Assembly (NCBI GenBank): GCA_016713625.1
Contig: JADJOT010000002.1
Location: 186,001 to 250,000, forward strand
Length of the DNA stretch: 64,000 nucleotides
Source of the DNA: Candidatus Accumulibacter affinis
GTDB taxonomy: Bacteria; Pseudomonadota; Gammaproteobacteria; Burkholderiales; Rhodocyclaceae
Direction of reading: 5' to 3'
This document shows, in pieces, positions 34,445-41,216 of the stretch (its first letter is position 1; every line of letters starts with the position of its first letter). The notes under the pieces are model-generated. The model made no database searches. It saw only the letters and a list, made by a program, of their open reading frames with translations, and was not told the origin of the DNA. The translations under genes were made by a program, and so were the position numbers.

Positions 34445-37400
34445 CTAACTGATCCGCGCCCGCTTGCCGGACTGGATAACGTCGAGCAGTTCCGCTTTCA
34501 GCCTGGCGAGGTAGGCTTCGACTTCAGCTTCGGTTTCCAGGTAAATCGACGGCGACAGATCGGCGGCACGGATGACTTTGATGGGTTTTGGCGGCGTGGT
34601 CCTGGGGCCCGTGCTTAACACTGTGGAGCCGGTGGCAGCGCCGGGGTCTTTTGCCACTGTCGCTGACTTTTGGCTTGCCTTCTCGATGACCTCCATTGCA
34701 TCGTCGAGCAGAGTTCCGGCCTGTTCCTGCTGATACAGGATCTTTGGAATGCTGGACAGCCCGGCCACCTTGGTCTTCAGTTCCTGCAGGGCCAGTAGCG
34801 CCTTGTTGCGCAGATAGGCGCTGGCCTGAACCTGATCCAGCGATTTCATGACTTCGGCGATCTTGGTGTCGATGGACTTGAGCGCGCGTTCGCGTTTAAC
34901 CTGGGCAGCGGCTTCGTTAATACCCTCGACGGTCTTGATCAATCCTTCGATACGCGGGATGTGGCTGTAGGGCGTCGGATTGTCGCGAATGGCTTCAAGT
35001 TCGGCCAGCGCGACGGCGCTGGTGGCCTCCTTGAGCAGGACATCGCGATTGTCGCCAAAGCCGGTCAGGGCTTCGAGCAACTTGCGCCAGGTGGGCAACT
35101 GGGTCTTGTAGAAGCTGACTACATCGTGAATATCTTCCCCGGTGCCCAGCCAGTCGGTCTTGCCGGAGAGCATGGCCTCGATGAATTCGAAGGCATCGCG
35201 AATGGCGAGCTGCTTGCCGATTCGGGTGAGCGCGGTGTCGATGACGTCCTTGCCGGGGTGATGCCTGGCCGATGCGGTGTGGACATAGCCTTTCAGGTCA
35301 CCTTGCCAGTCGCCAAGGGAAGCGCGGTAATCGGCGACGAGTCCGTCGGCGCCATGGTCAACTTCGCGCGCCATCCTGGCGAAGATTTCCTTGTAAAGCT
35401 CCCGCGCCCGCTTGATGGTTGCGGCATCCGGAACCTTTTTCTTGAGAATGGCCACCTGCTTGAAGCGTACCGACTTGGTCAGAGGATCAACGGCACCCTT
35501 CGGGTCGAGATCGTCGCCTTCGCACATGAGCTTGATTTCGCCGGCCATGAACAGGCGGGCCACCAGCAGGACGACTTCCCATTCCGGCTTCCAGCCCCAG
35601 GGGGTGCCCGTGAAGCGATCCACCACGTCGGAGAGCAGCACCCGTTCGGCGCTGGCCTTGAGGTGCAGGTACTCGCGCATTTCCTTGATGGCCAGGGGAT
35701 TGCCTTCTGCGCCATCGAGCCCCAAGCCGTGCTGCCCGATGTCATTACTGGCCAGCACCGCCTTGATTTCGGCAATGGGGTCGGCTTGTCGGACCTTGAG
35801 ATAAGGGAGCTTGGTATAAGTATTTGAGATGAGGTAATTGACCAGCTCGTCGAGCAGCGTGCCGGGGCTGGCCGCCTTGATCTGCGGCTTCTGGCCGAGG
35901 GCGTAGCAGTCGCCGGTGAGCATCAGATCGCTCAACTGGGCAAGAATGCGCGCGCGACGGTCACGGTTTTCATCCTTGCGATCCAGCAGGATGCGCTTGA
36001 CCGAGCCGGCCGCGGTGCTGGCCTTGGGGCTGTCGATGTACTTTTCGATCTGGAGGTAAAGCGACAGTTCGATGTCGAGCCGCTCGCCTTCGGCCAACCG
36101 GATCAGCGCGCGACCACCGGACTCCGAACTGCGCAGGATGCACCTGGCGTCGGTGAGCGTTTCATAGTCGTCGCCGAGCGGGGTGGCTACTTCCAGCGTT
36201 AGCTGATGGTTGGCGTTCTTCCAGGGTACACCGTCGAGCAGGCGATTGATTTCGTAGTCGGCTTTGGTGTCCCGGTGCCGCACCTTGGTGAGCTGGCGAA
36301 AGATGTCGTCGAAAATCATCTCGCTCAGGAGCTTCGACTTTTCATGCGCGGAGACGGCAACATGGCCGATCTCGCGCGCCACATCGCGCTCTTCGTTGGT
36401 CAGGAAGAACCAGAGATCGCCATTGCGGCTGACCAGCCGTTGTTGTTCGAGGCGGGCCAGGCTTTCCTGGATGTGGCGCTTGAGTGCCAGCTTGTCGGCA
36501 TCGATCTCATTGACGCAGAGCGTGCCGAGGTTGTCGACGTTCGGCTTGATGATGTCCGGGATATAGCGGATCAGGAACATGGCCTTGAGCAGGCTGACAT
36601 CGAAGGCTTCCAGCGCGGGATTTTCGGGGGCCTGATCAATCGAGAGCTTGGCGCTGGTATCGATGAAGCTTTCGATGGAGGGATAGAAGTCATTGAGGGG
36701 AACGAGCGCATCGAGTCCCCGGTCGGCATTACGGACCGCCGCCGACTGAAAGGCGTCGAGCAGCGAACGCTCACCTTTCGACAAGTGTTTGCCGGTAGCG
36801 CCTACCTTGCGGATCGATTCGAAAATCTTCTCGAGCAAGGCAAACTGGTAGGGCGCAAACGGGTAGGTCGCGACGAACTCCGCCGAATCCTTGTAGCACC
36901 GCATGCTGACCGAGTTGCCGACGAAGGCGAGCTGGTTGTTGATGATGTCGCCCTTCTGTTCGAAGCGATCACGCAGCGCGACGTGGGCCGCTTCGGTCTT
37001 GGCCAGCAGGCGCTCGCCGATGACTTCATCCGTATTGGAGCTGGCCAGCGACAGACGGGTATGGAAGCGCCCCTGAATCTTGGAGAAATCCTGCGACCTG
37101 GTCTTGTTGGCTTCGCCGATGGCGGCGTCGATGTCTTCCTGACTGGTGACGATCACCCACGCGCGCCCCTGGCACAGCGTCCCCAGTTGCTCGGCGATGG
37201 TTTGCAAGGTGAGCATCAACTGCGTGTTGTTACCGATGAACTGGCCGACTTCATCGACCAGAAAGACGATCCGGTGCCCGGCCGGCTTGCTGGCGAGATA
37301 GTCACGAATCAGCCTGGCGAGCCCTTCGATATTGATCCGGTAGGTCTCGCGAGCGTTGTCGAACCATGCCGCGGCGGAGGCCTCGCTTTGCTTGAGCGCC

Positions 37401-38068
37401 TTGGCCAGGGCATACACCACGTCGTCACGCAGGAAATCGACGGCATCGCGTTCGGCATCCCAGGTGGAGCCGTTCCTGTCGGCGAAGGCAGCTTTGAAGT
37501 TCTCGTAGGCGTCCTTGCTGACCAGATGACGTTCCATCTCGGCGACGTGCGGCGCGTCGCCGCTGTAACCGAGCTTTTCGTTGAAGACGCGCAGAAAGAC
37601 CTGCAGGATGACATCGCGCTCATCCTTGCTGTCGGCCTTGGCGTCGATGTTGAACAGGATCACATCGGAACTGCCTCGCACCGCGCGTTGAACATCCGCG
37701 AGCAGCATCGCGTCCTTGATCTTGTGCTCGCCGAAGAACTGCGCCGCCCGTTTGGTGCTACCGTCCTTCGGGTTCACCGCTTCGATGTTCTCGAGCAGGT
37801 AGGAGAGGATCTTGATGAAGTGCGACTTGCCGGAGCCGAAGGAGCCCGAGACCCAGACGGCCATCCGCGCCGAGAGAACGGGATCTTTCGGGTTGTCGGC
37901 GGCGGCGAGGAATGCGTCGAAAAAGCGCCGGAGATACTCCGTCAATTGCTTGGTGACGACGTACTCGTCGAGTTCCTGCCAAATGCTCTCGGCGTCGCGC
38001 TGGTCAGCCTTGATCACACCATTGATCGGGCGGTCGATCGGCTTGGTGAAGAGATCCCTGATTTTCAT
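34445..38068 (-). CDS. brxC: BREX P-loop ATPase BrxC
   Basis: BrxC (PglY-like, DUF499-related) is the large ATPase of type I BREX. The 1207-residue protein has Walker A VSGSFGSGKSHFIKILSY near residue 74 and Walker B HRIVFLVDEVGQFIG near residue 270, a length typical for the family, and a helical C-terminal half with coiled-coil potential. The start MKIRDLFTKPIDRPINGVIK is the conserved family N-terminus. It follows brxB with a 25-base gap. Downstream the order is interrupted by the AbiE pair before pglX. Confidence 0.96.
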   Translation of the reverse strand: MKIRDLFTKPIDRPINGVIKADQRDAESIWQELDEYVVTKQLTEYLRRFFDAFLAAADNPKDPVLSARMAVWVSGSFGSGKSHFIKILSYLLENIEAVNPKDGSTKRAAQFFGEHKIKDAMLLADVQRAVRGSSDVILFNIDAKADSKDERDVILQVFLRVFNEKLGYSGDAPHVAEMERHLVSKDAYENFKAAFADRNGSTWDAERDAVDFLRDDVVYALAKALKQSEASAAAWFDNARETYRINIEGLARLIRDYLASKPAGHRIVFLVDEVGQFIGNNTQLMLTLQTIAEQLGTLCQGRAWVIVTSQEDIDAAIGEANKTRSQDFSKIQGRFHTRLSLASSNTDEVIGERLLAKTEAAHVALRDRFEQKGDIINNQLAFVGNSVSMRCYKDSAEFVATYPFAPYQFALLEKIFESIRKVGATGKHLSKGERSLLDAFQSAAVRNADRGLDALVPLNDFYPSIESFIDTSAKLSIDQAPENPALEAFDVSLLKAMFLIRYIPDIIKPNVDNLGTLCVNEIDADKLALKRHIQESLARLEQQRLVSRNGDLWFFLTNEERDVAREIGHVAVSAHEKSKLLSEMIFDDIFRQLTKVRHRDTKADYEINRLLDGVPWKNANHQLTLEVATPLGDDYETLTDARCILRSSESGGRALIRLAEGERLDIELSLYLQIEKYIDSPKASTAAGSVKRILLDRKDENRDRRARILAQLSDLMLTGDCYALGQKPQIKAASPGTLLDELVNYLISNTYTKLPYLKVRQADPIAEIKAVLASNDIGQHGLGLDGAEGNPLAIKEMREYLHLKASAERVLLSDVVDRFTGTPWGWKPEWEVVLLVARLFMAGEIKLMCEGDDLDPKGAVDPLTKSVRFKQVAILKKKVPDAATIKRARELYKEIFARMAREVDHGADGLVADYRASLGDWQGDLKGYVHTASARHHPGKDVIDTALTRIGKQLAIRDAFEFIEAMLSGKTDWLGTGEDIHDVVSFYKTQLPTWRKLLEALTGFGDNRDVLLKEATSAVALAELEAIRDNPTPYSHIPRIEGLIKTVEGINEAAAQVKRERALKSIDTKIAEVMKSLDQVQASAYLRNKALLALQELKTKVAGLSSIPKILYQQEQAGTLLDDAMEVIEKASQKSATVAKDPGAATGSTVLSTGPRTTPPKPIKVIRAADLSPSIYLETEAEVEAYLARLKAELLDVIQSGKRARIS

Positions 38069-38093
38069 TGTTGGTTGTTCCGGGCAGAGGAGT

Positions 38094-38672
38094 TCAGGTA
38101 ACGAGACGGAAGGCGCGGTAGTAGTGGTCGTCTTTCAAGCGGCTGAAGAGGCGTAAGGAATAGCCGTCGTACTTTCCGGGATAGAACATCACCAGCGGCT
38201 TGTCTTTCATGTGGGCATGCAGCGCCGAGAGCAGCGTGTGGGTGCGGAGCATCGGATAGGCGGCGCCGACGTTCCAGAGAATGAGCAGGTCCAGTTTGGC
38301 GATGTCGTGCTGGGCCACCAGCCGCTGGGCGAGCTTGTCCTCCTTGAGAACACGGCGTAGCGATTCGAGTGTCTTGGCGTCACCTTGCGTGCGCTGCATC
38401 TCGAGGACCTTGTCGAGCAACTTGCGCTCGTCCAGCAGGCCGATCACGAGGTCGAAGAGATTCACCGCCGCGACCCGGATCGTGGGCTGATGCCTGGCCA
38501 GTGCCGGCAGGACGACCTCCTGGAGGAAAGTCCGTACGGCCATCTCGTCCTCGGGCGGGTAGTCGAAGATCCAGAAGCCAATCTCGCCGCCGGAACCGTG
38601 ATTCGCCAACAGGTCGGGCGAAGTTAGTTTGGGCAGTAGCTGGTTGAGCCGCTCGTTGAGGCCGTGACTCAT
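38094..38672 (-). CDS. brxB: BREX protein BrxB (DUF1788)
   Basis: BrxB is a small core BREX protein of the DUF1788 family, believed to bridge other BREX components. The 192-residue product starts MSHGLNERLNQLLPKLTSPD and shows EIGFWIFDYPPEDEMAVRTF and KPLVMFYPGKYDGYSLRLFS, all family landmarks. ATG 38672 overlaps the brxA stop by 4 bases (ATGA), deciding the start; the longer upstream frame only reads through brxA. Confidence 0.95.
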   Translation of the reverse strand: MSHGLNERLNQLLPKLTSPDLLANHGSGGEIGFWIFDYPPEDEMAVRTFLQEVVLPALARHQPTIRVAAVNLFDLVIGLLDERKLLDKVLEMQRTQGDAKTLESLRRVLKEDKLAQRLVAQHDIAKLDLLILWNVGAAYPMLRTHTLLSALHAHMKDKPLVMFYPGKYDGYSLRLFSRLKDDHYYRAFRLVT

Positions 38673-39283
38673 CGGGTCATGTCCATGATGGCAAGCACTT
38701 CGGTCTCTCCGTGGCGCTTGAGGTAGCCGACGACGTCGGGGTGCAGGTGGGGTGGGGTCAGCCGCAATGTCCTGGCGGAATCGACATAGCGGCCCTCGGC
38801 GAGGACGCGCAGGATGACCTGTAGCACCTTTGCTTTGGTGGAAGTGCTGAGATTGGCAAGCTCGGGATCGCGCTGTACGCATTCCGCCAGGAAGGCGTCC
38901 CAGTCCTTGGCGGGGGACAGGTTCTGCTCCAGTCGGCGAAGTTTTCCGGCGTACACGTCAAGCAGGAAGTCGGCGAAGATGCGACTGTGCTTGATCGCTG
39001 CAGCAAACAATAGCTGCGTCGCGATCTCCTGTGAACCGGTGGCAATCAGCTTCAACCCTTCATCCTCTAGCGTTTCCAGGCGTTTGCGGATCAACTGCGC
39101 CTGGCGCCGGGCCGTCGCCGGGGTCCTCTTCTGCAGCAGATTGTCGAGTTTGAGGGCAGCGAACCACTGCTCCCGGGAAGGACTGCTCAGGAGCAGACCA
39201 GCAATCCTGCGACTTTCGGGCAACATCAAGGAACCGGCAGAGATTTCCGCGTTGTAGACGTCCATCAGATTCCCATTCCGCAT
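38669..39283 (-). CDS. brxA: BREX protein BrxA (DUF1819)
   Basis: BrxA is the first gene of type I BREX and encodes a small DNA-binding winged-helix protein (DUF1819). The 204-residue frame includes VYNAEISAGSLMLPESRRIA, the conserved N-terminus, and ends with a helical part (LTPPHLHPDVVGYLKRHGET). A second in-frame ATG at 39265 sits closer to the family start and is an alternative. No brxR regulator gene precedes it; the 430 bases upstream hold no convincing gene. Loss or relocation of the regulator would affect control of the whole operon. Confidence 0.94.
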   Translation of the reverse strand: MRNGNLMDVYNAEISAGSLMLPESRRIAGLLLSSPSREQWFAALKLDNLLQKRTPATARRQAQLIRKRLETLEDEGLKLIATGSQEIATQLLFAAAIKHSRIFADFLLDVYAGKLRRLEQNLSPAKDWDAFLAECVQRDPELANLSTSTKAKVLQVILRVLAEGRYVDSARTLRLTPPHLHPDVVGYLKRHGETEVLAIMDMTR

Positions 39284-39625
39284 GGCTTCTCAGCCCAGAC
39301 AATGATTCTTGCATAGCTTGACTCGCCATTGTACGGGAACAAAACGAGCCACCGTATGCCTCTGAAGGAAACGCGAGGAATTGCGCGTCCATTGGCCAAG
39401 TTGAGAGAAGCCACCCGTCACAGGAAAGATTCCGCCCCAGCGAGGCAGCCCGTGCATGATGACTGGCAACAGGCTCACAGGAAGAGCCTGGGTGCAAGTG
39501 AAATCGCCCGGAGATGGTCCGCGCGCCGACACCATTATTGGCTATTGGTCGGGAGCGACCGCCCGACGTCTCGCGTCTTGAAGACACTCCGGCCGCTCTC
39601 CTGATATCCACAACTGGCGGGTGCG
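39284..39625. other. Intergenic region upstream of brxA
   Basis: I see no supported gene here. On the minus strand a TACAAT (plus positions 39328-39333) lies 45 bases before the brxA start and could be a -10 element, but its -35 is weak. The region is where a brxR-type regulator would be expected in many type I loci, and none is present. Confidence 0.4.
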
Positions 39626-39667
39626 TCGCCAGGCTTTCGCTGTCGTGCTATTATCGTGACAATCACG
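39626..39667 (+). promoter_or_regulatory. Candidate promoter with overlapping dyad
   Basis: TCGCCA, a 17-base spacer and TATTAT (39649-39654) are followed at once by CGTGA-CAA-TCACG, a perfect palindromic dyad that would cover the start point. This is the layout of a self-repressed phage or plasmid promoter, facing the small phage-like genes at 39.7-40.6 kb. Confidence 0.35.
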
Positions 39668-39746
39668 TATACAGACGGGAGCTTACCATCGCCAACGAAA
39701 AAGCAGCAGGTATGAAGCGTGGCCGCCCCCTCAGGGCGACCGGCGG

Positions 39747-39935
39747 ATGACTGCTGCCGAGCGCAAACGCGCGCAGCGGACACGGGACAAGCAGGCGGCC
39801 ATAGACGCTACCGGCGATGAGCAGAACGCGCCGCTACGGGCATTGTTGACGATCTTGGGGCGGGTTGAAGCGTCGGAACCAGCCCGGCTTGCTGCGCAAG
39901 GCGCTTGGGCTGAAATTGGCAGGCGCTACGGTTGA
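39747..39935 (+). CDS. Small phage-like protein (62 aa)
   Basis: The product begins MTAAERKRAQRTRDKQAAID and ends ARLAAQGAWAEIGRRYG, a basic then helical small protein of a kind seen in prophage remnants. Immediately upstream is a 12-residue frame, MKRGRPLRATGG (39712-39750), whose stop overlaps this ATG (ATGA). In related proteins a KRGRP-like segment often directly precedes the AERKR segment, so the two may be one gene split by a frameshift. The stop overlaps the start region of the next gene (TGATG). Confidence 0.5.
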   Translation: MTAAERKRAQRTRDKQAAIDATGDEQNAPLRALLTILGRVEASEPARLAAQGAWAEIGRRYG

Positions 39936-40249
39936 TGGAGGAAGGCGCCGAGGCCATCGCCAGAAAGGTGGTGGACATGGCGAAGGAAGGTGACATCAGC
40001 GCCGCACGGCTGGTGATCGAGCGCCTGGTTCCGGTTGCGAAGGAGCGCCCGATTTTCCTGGCCTTGCCGGCTACGGGATCTGCCGAGGGCGTCGCTCAGG
40101 CTCAGGCGGCCATCCTGCAAGCCGTGGCTGCCGGCGACCTTCTGCCCGGCGAGGCCGCGACCCTGGCCGGTATCGTGGAAGCTCGCCGCAAGGCGGTGGA
40201 GACTCAAGCGCTTGAAGCGCGCATCAACGTGCTGGAGAGCACGAAATGA
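39935..40249 (+). CDS. DUF5681-like phage protein
   Basis: The 104-residue product reads AIARKVVDMAKEGDISAARL, VIERLVPVAKERPIFLALP, then a second helical part LQAVAAGDLLPGEAATLAGI, VEARRKAVETQALEARINVLE. This matches the end of DUF5681-type proteins found beside phage terminase or mobile-element genes. The usual N-terminal basic segment is missing, perhaps supplied by the preceding small gene. Function unknown. It shares 1- and 4-base overlaps with both neighbours. Confidence 0.5.
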   Translation: MEEGAEAIARKVVDMAKEGDISAARLVIERLVPVAKERPIFLALPATGSAEGVAQAQAAILQAVAAGDLLPGEAATLAGIVEARRKAVETQALEARINVLESTK

Positions 40250-40404
40250 GCACCGCACTTGAACGCCGCATGGCCAAGCTGGAAGGGACTACACGCCCGA
40301 ACCAGAACCGGATCGACATCCTCTTACGCCGCATCCTGTGCACGGTTGGCAGTGAAGCCGTCCACGCCGTCATCGGCGACAGGGTTGTGGACCGACGCGC
40401 CTAG
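40246..40404 (+). CDS. Small phage-like protein (52 aa)
   Basis: ATG 40246 overlaps the previous stop (ATGA). The product begins MSTALERRMAKLEGTTRPNQ and ends DRVVDRRA. The first 13 residues resemble those of the truncated frame 260 bases downstream (MNTLERRLTRLEE), so the two are likely paralogues or duplicates. No family recognised. Confidence 0.4.
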   Translation: MSTALERRMAKLEGTTRPNQNRIDILLRRILCTVGSEAVHAVIGDRVVDRRA

Positions 40405-40505
40405 GAATCCGAAGACGCTTTCAGGGAGCGGGCGAAGGTCGCGGCCCTCGTCGCCACTACCAATCGTCCCTGCCGCGTGACTCTGCTACCCGAAGAGGCC
40501 CTGAA

Positions 40506-40619
40506 ATGAACACACTCGAACGTCGCCTGACCAGGCTCGAAGAGGTACTCCTACCCAAGCCCAGGCCACCGATCTGCATGTTTTATGGTGCCCCCACGCG
40601 GAATCGAACCACGACCTGA
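40506..40619 (+). pseudogene. Truncated paralogue of the preceding small gene, cut off at the tRNA
   Basis: The frame starts MNTLERRLTRLEEVLLPKPR and runs straight into the antisense of the tRNA-Thr gene, where it stops. The abrupt end at the tRNA 3' end suggests that the gene was interrupted by integration or excision at the tRNA. Confidence 0.4.
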
Positions 40620-40659
40620 TGATTACAAATCAACTGCACGACCTTCATGCTACGGGGGC
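40586..40659 (-). tRNA. tRNA-Thr (TGT)
   Basis: The minus strand folds as a cloverleaf. The acceptor is GCCCCCG with TGGGGGC, the discriminator is A and CCA is encoded. The anticodon loop is TTTGTAA (anticodon TGT, threonine) on a GTTGA/TCATC stem with one mismatch. The T-arm is CGTGG-TTCGATT-CCGCG. The D-arm is unusual: stem GCAT/GTGC with a 7-base loop and G instead of A at position 14. A TATAAT box 22 bases upstream suggests that it is transcribed. Phage-like genes abut its 3' end. Confidence 0.75.
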
Positions 40660-40680
40660 AGATGCTGGCGCGTAGGGACG

Positions 40681-40710
40681 ATTATAGCGGAAGCTGGCGC
40701 TTCCTGTAGT
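40681..40710 (-). promoter_or_regulatory. Promoter of tRNA-Thr
   Basis: On the minus strand a perfect TATAAT (plus 40681-40686) lies 22 bases before the mature tRNA 5' end. An ACTACA 18 bases further upstream is a partial -35. Confidence 0.5.
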
Positions 40711-40971
40711 GTGTCGAGGCTGCCTTTTGGCGACGCGAAGTGGCTCCGTATGCCGCGCTGAAAGTATGCCCCCGTTCAGCACTCCGGCGGCGCCGGTCCT
40801 CAAGGAGCTGCTGCCGAAGCGGCGAGAAGTCGCCAGGCGCAGCCGATCATCCGCCAGACCCGCCGGGCCACATGGTTTTACAGGCGTGGGCCGACTGACT
40901 GTTAATGTGCAAGTCGCGTCAGCGACTCACCAACCTCCCCTCGCCCGCTTGTGGGAGCGGGGTCGGGGGGT

Positions 40972-41126
40972 GAGATGGGGAATTCACGGAGCATGCTCCG
41001 TGCCCAACGAACGATTCCGGCGTGCAAGCCGGAATGCGCCCTGCAAGGGAGATGGGGAATTCACGGAGCCATGCTCCGTGCCCAACGAACGATTCCGGCG
41101 TGCAAGCCGGAATGCGCCCTGCAAGG
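40972..41126. repeat. Two tandem copies of a 77-base palindrome-rich repeat
   Basis: Two adjacent near-identical units (40972-41048 and 41049-41126) differ by one inserted base. Each contains two dyads: CACGGAGC(C)ATGCTCCGTG and ATTCCGGC-N6-GCCGGAAT. Both can form hairpins. They resemble REP/BIME-type intergenic elements. A frame across them gives a duplicated peptide but no believable protein. Confidence 0.75.
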
Positions 41127-41131
41127 GAGGG

Positions 41132-41181
41132 AACGGTCATGGCTTTCATCATCGGGGGTGTCTGGAATCGCCATGACCGTT
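41132..41181. repeat. 12-base inverted repeat before the diguanylate cyclase
   Basis: AACGGTCATGGC and GCCATGACCGTT form a perfect 12-base inverted repeat separated by 26 bases, ending 35 bases before the start at 41217. It directly follows the tandem repeat and could be a hairpin or an operator. Confidence 0.5.
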
Positions 41182-41216
41182 AGAATGCCCCGATTGCCTT
41201 GTTTCTTCGGAATGCC

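Noticed and set aside
36206..38101. 631-codon open frame antisense to brxC
   Set aside because: Shadow of a coding strand with strong codon bias; no domains, and BrxC is unmistakable.
40586..40610. Second att copy of the tRNA-Thr 3' end in this window
   Set aside because: I looked for the 25-base end near 15-18 kb and elsewhere and saw none; only the generic TTCGATTCC is shared with tRNA-Leu.
40972..41126. CRISPR array
   Set aside because: Only two directly adjacent 77-base units, no spacers, no cas genes.
40709..41176. 155-codon frame across the tandem repeat
   Set aside because: Encodes the repeat translated twice and lacks any motif or ribosome-binding site.
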